64,000 nt of DNA from Bacteroides sp. An322. GTDB taxonomy: Bacteria > Bacteroidota > Bacteroidia > Bacteroidales > Bacteroidaceae. A program made the position numbers and the translations under genes. Below are positions 53,316 to 62,277 of the stretch, one piece after another (position 1 is the stretch's first letter; every line of letters starts with the position of its first letter). The notes under the pieces were generated by a model. That model was not told the origin of the DNA and did no database searches. It saw only the letters and a list, made by a program, of their open reading frames with translations. The stretch is taken from assembly GCF_002161765.1 (NCBI RefSeq), contig NZ_NFIN01000006.1:1-64000 (forward strand), written 5' to 3'.

Positions 53316-54683
53316 TTAGCCTAACCAGCCCAGTTCGTTGATGAATATAAGCAAAATGCCGATAGGAGTGATGTAGCGCAAGATGAAGATAAGCAACGGA
53401 TAGTAAGGCGCACGGAGTGTTCCCCAATTGGTCACTTCATCACGCACCGTCTTACGGTCTAACTTCCATGAAACGAAAATCGATACGAACATGCCTCCGA
53501 TAGGCAACATGATTTTAGCGGTTAGGAAATCAAGTCCGTCAAACAAGTTCATGCCCGCTATCTTTACATGACTCCAGTCGCCTAAAGCTAACGAAGAAAC
53601 CACACCTATCAAGAAACTTCCTATTGTCACAATCCATGCCGCACGAGTCCGTGTAAAGCCAAACTTCTCATGCAGGAAGGCGGTAGGCACTTCATGCAGG
53701 GAAATGGTAGAGGTGAGTGCCGCCATAGCCAATAAAACATAGAAAAGCACTGCACTGATGCAGGCAAATACCGGCATCGAGCCGAATGCTTGCTGGAATA
53801 CATTGGGGAGTGTGATGAAAATGAGCGAAGGTCCCGCATCGGGCTGGATGCCTACCGAAAACGCCGCCGGGAAGATGATGAATCCCGAAAGCACCGAAAT
53901 GCAAGTTCCTATAACGCATACACTTACGGCGGTATGCCCCAGCCGGGTATCACGGCTGAAGTAGGAAGCGTAGGTAGACAGGCATCCCATTCCCAAACTC
54001 AGCGAGAAGAACGCTTGTCCCATAGCACCCAAAACGGCGTCTGATGTAATTTTGCTGAAGTCGGGCTTGAGCAAGAACTCCAATCCTTTCATTGCTCCGG
54101 GAAGCATCACGGCACATACCGCAAGCAACACGATGATGATGAAAAGCATTGGCATCATGATTTTCGAAGCCTGTTCGATGCCTCTTTGTACACCTTTTAC
54201 GATAATGAAATGCGTCATTCCAACAAATGCCAATAGCCAAATGAGCGGGCGCCAGGGATTTTGAGAAAAGTCCTGGAACTGGGTCACGAAATCATCGGCA
54301 GACTTTCCGAGCAGGTTTCCCGTAGCCGACTGGAAGATATATTCCAAAGTCCAACCCGAAACCACCGAATAATAGCCTAAGATGAGGAAGCCCGTAAGCA
54401 CGCCCAAATAGCCCACGTATTTCCAACCGCCTTTAGGGACTAATACCTTAAAAGCCTCTCCTGTACTGGCTTTGGCTCTGCGCCCGATGGTAAATTCGGC
54501 AATCATAATCGGTAATCCGAAGAGAAATACACACCCTAAATAAATAAGGATGAATGCTGCTCCTCCATGATTTCCCGTCTCGTATGGGAAACGCCATACA
54601 TTGCCCAAACCTACCGCCGAACCTGCCGCTGCAAGGATTGCGCCTATCTTGCTCGCGAAACTGATGCGCTCACTATTTTGCAT
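53316..54683 (-). CDS. Sodium-dependent transporter (NSS/SNF family)
   Basis: The 455-residue inner-membrane protein of the neurotransmitter:sodium symporter family probably imports an amino acid with Na+. The N-terminus has the family signature FASKIGAILAAAGSAVGLGN-VWRFPYETGNHGGAAFILIY with the unwound first helix. AFFSLSLGMGCLSTYASYFS is the family's helix 6 region. About eleven or twelve hydrophobic segments are seen, consistent with bacterial NSS proteins. The substrate cannot be named. It is upstream of the HhH gene by 7 bases and divergent from the VanZ-like gene. Confidence 0.95.
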   Translation of the reverse strand: MQNSERISFASKIGAILAAAGSAVGLGNVWRFPYETGNHGGAAFILIYLGCVFLFGLPIMIAEFTIGRRAKASTGEAFKVLVPKGGWKYVGYLGVLTGFLILGYYSVVSGWTLEYIFQSATGNLLGKSADDFVTQFQDFSQNPWRPLIWLLAFVGMTHFIIVKGVQRGIEQASKIMMPMLFIIIVLLAVCAVMLPGAMKGLEFLLKPDFSKITSDAVLGAMGQAFFSLSLGMGCLSTYASYFSRDTRLGHTAVSVCVIGTCISVLSGFIIFPAAFSVGIQPDAGPSLIFITLPNVFQQAFGSMPVFACISAVLFYVLLAMAALTSTISLHEVPTAFLHEKFGFTRTRAAWIVTIGSFLIGVVSSLALGDWSHVKIAGMNLFDGLDFLTAKIMLPIGGMFVSIFVSWKLDRKTVRDEVTNWGTLRAPYYPLLIFILRYITPIGILLIFINELGWLG

Positions 54684-54775
54684 AAAATTGTCCTTTCTGT
54701 TTACATTTTAAAACTTGGATTCGGCAAATGTACGAAAAAGTTTGTATTTTTGCCTAAAATTTGAACAAATTAAAT

Positions 54776-55144
54776 ATGAAACATTATCCGTTATCCATTC
54801 TTGTCATTGCCATTATTTGCTATTTGTCTTTTTTCACCCCGCCCAAAACTGATATGGAGGAGATTCCGAACATTGACAAATTGGCTCATCTTTGCATGTA
54901 TGGGGGCTTGACTCTCGTCTTGTGGTTTGAATATTTGCGGCATAATCCGGAAATCCGTTGGAAACGTGTCACGCTTATAGGTTTTGCACTTCCAGTCTTG
55001 ATGAGCGGGATGATTGAAATATTGCAAGCGACTTGTACATCCAACCGGAGCGGGGATTGGCTTGATTTTGCGGCTAATTGCGCCGGAGTCTTATTAGGGT
55101 GTTTGTTCAGTTATTATGTTGTCCGCCCTTTTTTGAATCGATAG
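54776..55144 (+). CDS. VanZ family membrane protein
   Basis: With the ATG at 54776 (MKHYPLSILVIAIICYLSFF) the protein has 122 residues and four hydrophobic segments. IPNIDKLAHLCMYGGLTLVL carries the conserved DK-x-x-H motif of VanZ-like proteins. MSGMIEILQATCTSNRSGDW-LDFAANCAGVLLG carries the E-x-x-Q and R-x-x-D-x-x-D-x-x-x-N motif. VanZ proteins are linked to glycopeptide resistance in enterococci, but this small version is a widespread housekeeping protein of unknown function. A TATTTTTG -7 element is at 54745-54752. The next gene starts 7 bases later, so they form an operon. Confidence 0.9.
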   Translation: MKHYPLSILVIAIICYLSFFTPPKTDMEEIPNIDKLAHLCMYGGLTLVLWFEYLRHNPEIRWKRVTLIGFALPVLMSGMIEILQATCTSNRSGDWLDFAANCAGVLLGCLFSYYVVRPFLNR

Positions 55145-55151
55145 AACGGTT

Positions 55152-55637
55152 ATGGATATACTCCTTATTATTATAGGTGTCATTTGCCTGATAGTTGCAA
55201 TGTTGGGTTGTGTGCTTCCTTTACTTCCCGGACCGCCTCTTGCATACGTGGGCATGCTGCTTTTCCATTTCACCGACCGTTTGCAATTTACCCCTGTGCA
55301 GTTAGTCGTATGGGCGGTATTGGTCATCTTTGTGCAAGTGCTCGATTATGTGATTCCGATGTTGGGGACGAAATATGCCGGAGGTACCAAGTGGGGCAAT
55401 TGGGGATGTGTTATCGGCACGGTGGTTGGTTTGTTTTTCCCGCCTTGGGGAATCATTCTCGGTCCTTTCTTCGGAGCAGTTCTCGGTGAATTGGTTGGGG
55501 ATAAGAACCTGAAAGATGCTTTGCGCTCAGGCTTCGGCTCGTTGGCCGGCTTCTTGTTTGGGACGGTGATTAAGCTCATGTTGTGCGGTTATTTTGGTTG
55601 GCAATTTATTGCAGCCTTTTTTCGCCTTCAGTCCTAA
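55152..55637 (+). CDS. DUF456 family membrane protein
   Basis: The 161-residue protein has about four membrane segments rich in glycine: LIIIGVICLIVAMLGCVLPL, LLPGPPLAYVGMLL, GTKYAGGTKWGNWGCVIGTV and FFPPWGIILGPFFGAVLGEL. This is the pattern of DUF456. LGELVGDKNLKDALRSGFGS is the glycine-zipper-like conserved core. Its function is unknown. It is co-transcribed with the VanZ-like gene. The last codons (CAG TCC TAA) are also the first bases of a 22-bp palindromic repeat array, so the array may have fixed the protein's C-terminus. Confidence 0.9.
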   Translation: MDILLIIIGVICLIVAMLGCVLPLLPGPPLAYVGMLLFHFTDRLQFTPVQLVVWAVLVIFVQVLDYVIPMLGTKYAGGTKWGNWGCVIGTVVGLFFPPWGIILGPFFGAVLGELVGDKNLKDALRSGFGSLAGFLFGTVIKLMLCGYFGWQFIAAFFRLQS

Positions 55638-55738
55638 TAGGGTAGGACTGCTGTTTTGGCGTGTCAGTACTCCAGTCCTACCCCTGCTGGGACTTCAGTC
55701 CTACCCTATTAGGATTTTAGGAGGACTGGAATGTATCG
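55629..55738. repeat. 22-bp tandem palindromic repeat array C
   Basis: Units begin at about 55629, 55651, 55673, 55696 and 55718 (22-23 bp apart). The first reads CAGTCCTAATAGGGTAGGAC with TG and is a near-perfect palindrome (CAGTCCTA...TAGGACTG). Later units share CAGTCCTACCC and AGGACT words. The array starts inside the last codons of the DUF456 gene. Confidence 0.75.
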
Positions 55739-55912
55739 GACGGAGCAGGCTTTTGCGTTGCCGGATGAAGCTTGTTTGAATTAGGAATGAATCTGACGTT
55801 TTATCGGATTTCAGTAGATTGAATTATGAATTACGTATGGTTGGGATAGGAACAGAGTAAAATTTATTACTTTTGCCACCGGATTGGTAATTAATTATAG
55901 ATTCATTAATTG

Positions 55913-57604
55913 ATGCGAAATATACTTTATGTACTCTTATTGGGGATGATTGTCTGCGTGCTGGCTGCTTCGTGTGGAGGTGGACAAGCCCGGCGCGAAG
56001 CTTTGCTCGACATTCTTTCATCAACCTCAACGGACGGGCAAACAGACTTCGCCCGCTTGGACTCCCTCGAAAAGGTCGCTCCCGATGCCGATGAGCACGA
56101 ACGGGTGGTGCGCCGTTTGGTTCGTGCATGGCTGACCACTTTCGAAACCCAGCAAGCTGCGCCCGACTCCGTAACGGCACCCATTGTCGATTACTTGGAA
56201 AAGCACGGCACACCCCGCGAGCGGGTTCGCGCCCTCCTTCTGCATGGTATGGGCTTGGAGCGGAGGGACAATGCCGCCGATGCTCTGCTGGCGTACCAAA
56301 AGGCACTCCGCTTGGCCCGTCAAGGAGGCGACTCTACGCAAGTGCTCCTGTGCTGGATGAGGTTGGGCGAATTATATACTTTGCGTACCGAACTGCGCCA
56401 TGAGATGACGGAAGCCTACGGGAATGCCATGCGCCTTGCCGAACAATTGGGCGATACGTCCCGGTTGTCCTCATGCCATGCCAACTTGGGGCGTCTGTAT
56501 ATAGCTGCCTTGCCCGGCGATTCTCTCTACGACCATTGGCAGGAGGGTGTCGCCCATTATCGCAAAGCGATTGAACTGGCGCACGAGGCAGGGGATGAGT
56601 TTAATGAGATGGTGGCCAAATACGAACTCGCTACACTCTACATGCACCGCCAGCATCCCTACGAGGCCCTGCCCCTGCTGCAAGAGACGAAAGACTTCGG
56701 GCTTCGCACGTTCCCCGACCAAAAAGGAGCCACGCTGTTTTCTCTGATTACTGTCTTCCTCCAACTTGACCGCCCTGACTCGGCGCAAGTCTACATCGAC
56801 CAGGCTCTTGCCTTGCCTGCCCGTCAGAACAACATCCGCTACCACGTCTATGAGATGCTCTTCCAATACTATCAGGCGAAGAAGCTGCCCGACCTTGCCG
56901 CTTGGGCGGCCGACTCCCTCTTCCATTACCAACCTGCGGCTGCCCGGCAGCAGGTGTCTGTCCAGGTGGCGGAAGTCAAGGAGAAGTATGACAATGAGCA
57001 ATTCTCCGAAGCCCATGCCCGCGTCAGCCGCGAGCGCAATAATAGCATCTTGATAGGCATATCCGTGGCTGTAGTTTTGTTGGTGATTATCGTTTGGGGA
57101 CGCAAGGCATACCGTGACCGCTTACGCCGCCGTGAACGGCAATTGCACGAGAAGGACGAAGTCATCAATACCTTGCAAACTCATTTAGAAGAAGAAAAGG
57201 CGCATGTCGAGGAAGTTTCCGGCAGGCTATCGGATATAGAAGGTCGTGAGCACGAGTTGAGACATGCTCTGACTAACGATACGGAACTGATGCAACGTCT
57301 GCGCAAAGAGCCTAAGTTTTTGGACGATTCGGAGTGGGAAAAGCTGAAAGCGGTTGTAGACGATGTATACAAGGACTTTACGGTTCGTTTGCATGAACGT
57401 TTCCCTCAATTGTCGGAAGTCTATATACGCTATTGCATACTGATAAAGTTGCGTTTTACCGTGTCGCAGATAGCCATTCTTATGGCTGTAGCTCCCTCTT
57501 CTGTTTCCCAACAAAAGTCGCGCATTAAAAAGCGGTTACTTCAGACCGAAGGCTTTGTGTTCGGCGAAGGCGAGACGTTGGATGAGTGGATAGGACGATT
57601 TTGA
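55913..57604 (+). CDS. TPR-containing membrane regulator with C-terminal HTH
   Basis: The 563-residue protein has a lipoprotein-like N-terminus (VCVLAASCGGG). Tetratricopeptide repeats follow over about 60-330 (ADALLAYQKALRLARQGGDS, GVAHYRKAIELAHEAGDEFN). One membrane segment is at about 378-396 (ILIGISVAVVLLVIIVWG). A coiled coil comes next (LHEKDEVINTLQTHLEEEKA). The C-terminus resembles a LuxR/sigma-4-type HTH (YCILIKLRFTVSQIAILMAV, SSVSQQKSRIKKRLLQ). This layout is common in Bacteroides as a membrane-bound regulator encoded beside outer-membrane receptors. It probably senses an envelope cue through the TPR part and controls the receptor gene 158 bases downstream. A truncated paralogue is at 61177. 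Confidence 0.85.
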   Translation: MRNILYVLLLGMIVCVLAASCGGGQARREALLDILSSTSTDGQTDFARLDSLEKVAPDADEHERVVRRLVRAWLTTFETQQAAPDSVTAPIVDYLEKHGTPRERVRALLLHGMGLERRDNAADALLAYQKALRLARQGGDSTQVLLCWMRLGELYTLRTELRHEMTEAYGNAMRLAEQLGDTSRLSSCHANLGRLYIAALPGDSLYDHWQEGVAHYRKAIELAHEAGDEFNEMVAKYELATLYMHRQHPYEALPLLQETKDFGLRTFPDQKGATLFSLITVFLQLDRPDSAQVYIDQALALPARQNNIRYHVYEMLFQYYQAKKLPDLAAWAADSLFHYQPAAARQQVSVQVAEVKEKYDNEQFSEAHARVSRERNNSILIGISVAVVLLVIIVWGRKAYRDRLRRRERQLHEKDEVINTLQTHLEEEKAHVEEVSGRLSDIEGREHELRHALTNDTELMQRLRKEPKFLDDSEWEKLKAVVDDVYKDFTVRLHERFPQLSEVYIRYCILIKLRFTVSQIAILMAVAPSSVSQQKSRIKKRLLQTEGFVFGEGETLDEWIGRF

Positions 57605-57762
57605 TGCCTTTGTATAGATTTCCTTTCTTTGATTTTGTCTATTTTGTTGATTAATAGTTGTTTGTGATTTGCCTCTTGTATAGATGTATAGCAAGGTTAT
57701 GTCGGAGAAATGCACTAATTTTGTGCCGTTCATGCAATGAAAAACTTTAATGCTATACAAAT

Positions 57763-60087
57763 ATGAACAGACGAATTACTTTTCTTTGTATTTGCCTGCT
57801 GGCAACATTTGCCTTGCAGGCACAGACCTCGATTACGGGTAAGGTCGTGGACGAGAAGAGCCAGCCCTTGCCATACGCCAATGTAGTGTTGTTATCCCTT
57901 CCCGATTCCGCTTTCGTGACGGGAACGGTAAGTGACGAATCGGGTGCTTTCACCTTGCGGAGCGAGAGACCGAATCTGTTGCTTCGGGTTTCCTCCATCG
58001 GTTATGCCACTCTATATAATAAGGTAGAGAAATCGGATATAGGGGTGATTCAGCTTTTGCCCGATGCGCAGTTGTTGGGAGAGGTAGTAGTGAAAGGTGA
58101 TTTGCCCAAGGTGCAGTTGAAAGGGGATGCACAGGTGACGAATGTACAAGGCACAATCTTGGAGAAAGCAGGTACGGGCAATGATTTGCTGAGCAAGCTT
58201 CCCGGTGTATCGGCTGATGAAGGAGCGGTAAACGTGTTCGGAAGCGGTGCGGCTGAAATCTACATCAACGGGCGCAAGATGCGCAACGCATCGGAATTAG
58301 ACCAGCTTTCATCGGATAACGTGAAGCGGGTAGAGGTAGTCCGCAATCCGGGCGCAAGGTATGACGCTACAGTAAAAGCCGTGGTGCGCATCTATACCAA
58401 GAAGGCACAGGGCGAAGGTTTTGGTTTTGATAACCGCTTTTCCACTTATTACAAGTACGGATGGATGGTACTCGATCAGTTTAATTTTAATTACAGCAAG
58501 AACAAGTTTAACTTAAGCGGAATGCTGTATGGATCGAATACGCACGGAGGGGACGACAAGACGCTGGTGACCGAAACTTTTCTTGATAAGGTGTGGAGGC
58601 AGTCGAACGATTTGCGTACTCGGGGGCATGATCAGGATTTGACCGCTATGCTTTCACTCAACTACCAGTTTAACGAGAACCATTCGGCTGGCGTACGTTA
58701 CGAGTTTGACCGTATGCCTCGGTATATGTGGGATATTAATTCATACGCCGAAGTGACGCAAGACGCAGCACTTTATGAAGAGAACGTCAGTACAGGCTGG
58801 CAGAACCGTCCCGGAACTAGCCATTCGTTGAATGCTTACTATAACGGGCAGGCTGGAGATTGGAACATCGACTTCAATGCCGACGGACTTTGGTCGTATA
58901 GGAAGATGTTGCAGGATATGATTGAACGGTACACCTTGGCGGGGGAGGCTCCGCAAGAGCAGCGTGTCACAAGTTATAACAAAGACAAGAATACTCTTTA
59001 TGCCGCTAAGTTGGTGGTGAGCCGTCCATTATGGGAGGGTAATCTTTCGTTTGGGGGCGAATATACTTACACTGACCGCATTAATAATTACGTCAATGAG
59101 CAAGGCATCCTCAGCGATGACCATAGCAATATCCGCGAAGATGCTGTTTCGGCTTTTGTTGAATATGCCCGGAGCTTCGGTCCGTTGCAGGTCCGGGCAG
59201 GTGTGCGTTACGAACACTTGGTTTCCGATTACTACGAAAACGGTATCCGCATCGATGAGCAAAGCCGTACGTACGACAATGTATTTCCCTCTTTCTCGCT
59301 TTCCATGCCTGTGGGCAAGGCCGATCTTTCGCTCAGTTATACAAGCAGCATTTACCGGCCTGCTTACTGGTATTTGCGCAGCAATGTCACTTATGTCAAT
59401 CGTTATACTTACGAGAGCGGAAATCCTTTGCTTCGCCCTTCGCTCATAAACCGTCTTTCGCTGGATGCTTCGTACAGATGGATTTATTTCAACGTTCGCT
59501 ACATCCATGGTAAAGATGCCATTGTGCAGGCTTGCAATGCTTATTCGGAAGAGAATCCTACCATATCGTTGTTAGTCAATGTCAATAAGTATAATTCTGA
59601 TAAGTTATATGCTACGTTGACTTTATCGCCTACTTTCGGTGTCTGGTCGCCCCAACTTACGCTGATGTTTCTTCAGCAATGGTATCAAGTAGATACGCCC
59701 CACGGACAGGTCAACTTTAATAATCCGATAGGCAACTTCGTGTGGCGTAATAATTTCCGTCTGCCGCTTGGCTTTAGTTTCGATGTAGACTTGGGGCTTG
59801 ATACGCCCGGTGATAACGAGACTTATCATCTGAACGATATAGCTTGGTATGCCAATGTCGGTATTCGCAAATCGTTTTGGAATGAGCGTTTTAGCTTGCA
59901 TCTGCAAGGTACAGACGTGTTTTCTTCTAACCGTATGTGTGGCACATTTTATAGCGGCAATCGGTTGATGACCATTGATCAAGACCCTCGTCGTTTGATT
60001 CGTCTTACCCTGCGTTATAAGTTCAATGTCGCAAAGAGCAAGTACAAAGGTACGGGTGCAGGTCAGGATCAGCGGAGCAGAATGTAA
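57763..60087 (+). CDS. TonB-dependent receptor-like outer-membrane beta-barrel protein
   Basis: The 774-residue protein starts MNRRITFLCICLLATFALQA, a signal peptide ending QAQ. A carboxypeptidase-regulatory-like domain follows (SITGKVVDEKSQPLPYANVV). The plug-like region has LGEVVVKGDLPKVQLKGDAQ and GSGAAEIYINGRKMRN, with VKRVEVVRNPGARYDATVKA. The C-terminal barrel belongs to the outer-membrane barrel group of family type 3 (OMP_b-brl_3), ending RLTLRYKFNVAKSKYKGTGA. A TAATTTTG -7 element at 57716-57723 gives it a separate promoter. The upstream TPR/HTH gene is the likely regulator. The ligand is unknown. Confidence 0.9.
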   Translation: MNRRITFLCICLLATFALQAQTSITGKVVDEKSQPLPYANVVLLSLPDSAFVTGTVSDESGAFTLRSERPNLLLRVSSIGYATLYNKVEKSDIGVIQLLPDAQLLGEVVVKGDLPKVQLKGDAQVTNVQGTILEKAGTGNDLLSKLPGVSADEGAVNVFGSGAAEIYINGRKMRNASELDQLSSDNVKRVEVVRNPGARYDATVKAVVRIYTKKAQGEGFGFDNRFSTYYKYGWMVLDQFNFNYSKNKFNLSGMLYGSNTHGGDDKTLVTETFLDKVWRQSNDLRTRGHDQDLTAMLSLNYQFNENHSAGVRYEFDRMPRYMWDINSYAEVTQDAALYEENVSTGWQNRPGTSHSLNAYYNGQAGDWNIDFNADGLWSYRKMLQDMIERYTLAGEAPQEQRVTSYNKDKNTLYAAKLVVSRPLWEGNLSFGGEYTYTDRINNYVNEQGILSDDHSNIREDAVSAFVEYARSFGPLQVRAGVRYEHLVSDYYENGIRIDEQSRTYDNVFPSFSLSMPVGKADLSLSYTSSIYRPAYWYLRSNVTYVNRYTYESGNPLLRPSLINRLSLDASYRWIYFNVRYIHGKDAIVQACNAYSEENPTISLLVNVNKYNSDKLYATLTLSPTFGVWSPQLTLMFLQQWYQVDTPHGQVNFNNPIGNFVWRNNFRLPLGFSFDVDLGLDTPGDNETYHLNDIAWYANVGIRKSFWNERFSLHLQGTDVFSSNRMCGTFYSGNRLMTIDQDPRRLIRLTLRYKFNVAKSKYKGTGAGQDQRSRM

Positions 60088-60107
60088 TTGGTTAATAATG
60101 AATAGTG

Positions 60108-60149
60108 AATAACGGATAATGGGGTGTTGGTGTCCCGTTATCCGTTATT
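60108..60149. terminator. Bidirectional terminator between the receptor and Rpn-like genes
   Basis: AATAACGGATAA and TTATCCGTTATT form a perfect 12-bp stem, with GGG/CCC pairing inside. It lies between converging stop codons and has A/T-rich flanks on both sides. Confidence 0.9.
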
Positions 60150-60152
60150 TGT

Positions 60153-61055
60153 TTATAGGCTGTTGATTTCTTCTTCAGACAAGCCGCTGCATTCAGCAAT
60201 TATGTTAATGGCAACTCCTTTAGCTTTCAGGCTTCGTGCCATTTCCATCGCTTTCTTCTTTTCTCCTTTTTCGATTCCGATTTTCTCTCCTTCTTTGAGT
60301 CCCTCCTCACGTCCTTCCTCCTTCGATTTAATCTTCGCTGTCTCGATGGTATTTATCCAGTCTCGGTACACTTTCAGGCTTTCTTCGTAACTGTCGTATT
60401 CTGCTTTGGTAAATTTGGCAACTTCTGCAGCTTCAAACAGCTTGGTGAATATCCGTTCTTGCAAAGCTTTGGGGCGTTCTAATAAGCGGGACAGGTTGCG
60501 TAGCACGAAGAGCCATTTCTCGAACATGTCGTTTAGTTCTTCTTCTTTCTTATTGAACTTCGGCATTTCCAAATAGATAAAAGTCAGCTTGTCGTAGAAC
60601 ACTTCCTTGGTGCGGGTGTCTATGAGCTTCACTTCGTGGTGATAGTAGTCATTGCTCTGCTCGTCGAAAGTGAAATTGAGTATACCGATGACGTAGACGG
60701 CTTTCAGGCGGTAATTCCATTCGCCTTTCTGCCCTTGCTCGCGGATAGGGAAGGTGGCGTAGTAGAGGCTGCGGTCTTTGAAGAACTGCTGTTCCCCGCG
60801 TTGCATTTCGACGAGTATCTTTTCGCCGTTCTCGTTTTCGCAATAGACATCGAACACTGCCTTTCGGTCTGCTTCGCTTGTGCCGAGGTGTTCGGTGTTA
60901 AGGTAAGTGAGGTCTTTTACCACTTCCTTTCCGCTCAGCAGGCTGTTGATGAAACTGATAAGTAGGTCTTTGTTCATTTCCGTCCCGAATAGCTTCTTGA
61001 ATCCGAAGTCGGTATAGGGGTTGACGTAGCGGTCTTTAAGTTCTCTGCTGTCCAT
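60153..61055 (-). CDS. Rpn family PD-(D/E)XK nuclease / transposase-like protein
   Basis: With the start at 61055 (MDSRELKDRYVNPYTDFGFK) the protein has 300 residues; upstream ATGs run into the divergent promoter. FGFKKLFGTEMNKDLLISFI is the typical start of the PD-(D/E)XK nuclease family transposase group (PF12784/Rpn). The nuclease core shows AVFDVYCENENGEKILVEMQ (D...E-x-Q) and then RSLYYATFPIREQGQKGEWN. The C-terminus is a charged repeat (GREEGLKEGEKIGIEKGEKK) and a short HTH-like helix (AINIIAECSGLSEEEI). Such proteins are abundant in Bacteroides and may be DNA-nicking recombination promoters. It is divergent from the truncated TPR gene. Confidence 0.92.
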   Translation of the reverse strand: MDSRELKDRYVNPYTDFGFKKLFGTEMNKDLLISFINSLLSGKEVVKDLTYLNTEHLGTSEADRKAVFDVYCENENGEKILVEMQRGEQQFFKDRSLYYATFPIREQGQKGEWNYRLKAVYVIGILNFTFDEQSNDYYHHEVKLIDTRTKEVFYDKLTFIYLEMPKFNKKEEELNDMFEKWLFVLRNLSRLLERPKALQERIFTKLFEAAEVAKFTKAEYDSYEESLKVYRDWINTIETAKIKSKEEGREEGLKEGEKIGIEKGEKKKAMEMARSLKAKGVAINIIAECSGLSEEEINSL

Positions 61056-61086
61056 AAGTCGATGTGTTTTAGAGATGTGACGTATG

Positions 61087-61155
61087 CAAAGATAACGGAT
61101 TTTTTGTAATCCGGCAATGCTCGTTGTGTTCGGAATCATATTATTTATATCTTTG
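61087..61155. promoter_or_regulatory. Divergent promoters for the Rpn-like gene and the truncated TPR gene
   Basis: On the minus strand TATCTTTG (61087-61094) with a partial -33 (61115-61118, 20-base spacing) faces the Rpn-like gene. On the plus strand TATCTTTG (61148-61155) with GTTG (61123-61126, 21-base spacing) faces the TPR gene. The truncated gene therefore keeps a promoter. Confidence 0.65.
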
Positions 61156-61176
61156 TACCGGAAAATATGTACTTCA

Positions 61177-61986
61177 ATGAAACCGAATGCCGTAACTTGT
61201 CTTTTGTTGATTGCCTGTGTGTTGAACTTGTTGTTCGGCTGTTCTCATCGGAAAGCAGTTCCTTTGCCCGAATTGGAGCAGGCGGAAGCGGTGATGTTCG
61301 AGCATCCTGATAGTGCCTTGCATATCTTGCAGCGTATGCCGAAGCCTACGGATAAAGAGCAGCACGCCTTGTGGTGCCTGTTAGTGACGCAAGCGGAATG
61401 CAAACAATTATTGCCTGTTCCTTCCGATTCGTTGATTCGGATAGCATACGATTATTATAAGCCTACGGATGATGCGCGGCGTAAGGCAATGGCTGCGCTT
61501 TATATGGGAACTGTAAATTATAGCTTGTGTAATGCAAAGGAAGCGCAGGCTTTTTACTTGGAAGCTGCGGAGGAGATGAAGAAAACGGATGATTATAAAT
61601 TGGGGTATTTAGTAATGTCGGGATTGGGGAATCTTTATCTTTATCGTGATTTGACGGATTATGCATTGGAAGCTTGTCAAAAAGCTTTAGATTATGCGGT
61701 AAAAGATTCGAATAAACGTTATGAGATGGCTTCTTCCCGTTTGTTGGCAAGATGCTATAGCCTTAAAAAGGACTTTAGTAAATCGATAGCGTTTTATATG
61801 CGTGCGATTGATTTGGCAGACAGTTTAAAGCGTTGGCATTTTTGTTGTGCAACAAAGGCGGAATTGGCAAATGTCTATTCTGGTTTAAAACAATATGATA
61901 GAGCCTTGTTTATAGAAAGGGAAGTATTAAAGAGCGGTTTTGTATCTGAACAATTATATTATGGAATAGGGATGAAACTTTCTTGA
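61177..61986 (+). pseudogene. Truncated TPR membrane regulator (N-terminal part)
   Basis: The start at 61177 (MKPNAVTCLLLIACVLNLLF) gives a lipoprotein-like signal with lipobox GCSH. TPR helices follow (EQAEAVMFEHPDSALHILQR, AKEAQAFYLEAAEEMKKTDD, YALEACQKALDYAVKDSNKR). The frame ends after 269 residues at GIGMKLS. Intact relatives (such as the gene at 55913) continue with more TPRs, a membrane helix, a coiled coil and an HTH. The stop codon lies at the point where homology to a receptor's C-terminus begins, so a deletion has removed the rest. The base composition of the remaining part is more A/T-rich in its second half. Confidence 0.85.
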
Positions 61987-62192
61987 ATGAACGGCTCAGC
62001 CTGCAATTGCAAGGTACGGATTTGTTTAACTCTAGCCAAGCACGCGCTGTCCAATATAACAGCAAGCGTACAACAATGCTTGACCAGCAAGCCCGCCGCT
62101 CTTTCCGCCTTACGTTGCGTTACAAATTCAACGTCACAAAGAGCAAGTATAAAGGTACGGGAGCAGGGCAGGAGCAGCGGAGCCGTATGTAA
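61978..62192 (+). pseudogene. C-terminal remnant of an outer-membrane receptor
   Basis: The fragment encodes NERLSLQLQGTDLFNSSQAR and ends RLTLRYKFNVTKSKYKGTGA-GQEQRSRM. The intact receptor at 57763 ends with the closely matching NERFSLHLQGTDVFSSN and RLTLRYKFNVAKSKYKGTGA-GQDQRSRM. The N-terminal about 700 residues are missing. It directly abuts the truncated TPR gene, so this is the scar of a deletion between a regulator and receptor that were once a second adjacent pair. It lacks any start context of its own and is unlikely to be expressed usefully. Confidence 0.9.
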
Positions 62193-62277
62193 TCAGTTCA
62201 TAGTAAAGAATGAATAGGAAATAGTGGATAATTAGTTGATTGATTCTTGCTTATTATTGTTTTAGCTGGCATCCTTT

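Noticed and set aside
61463-61750. Minus-strand open frame within the truncated TPR gene
   Set aside because: It is a low-complexity shadow rich in Pro, Ser and His that follows the codon pattern of the plus-strand gene.
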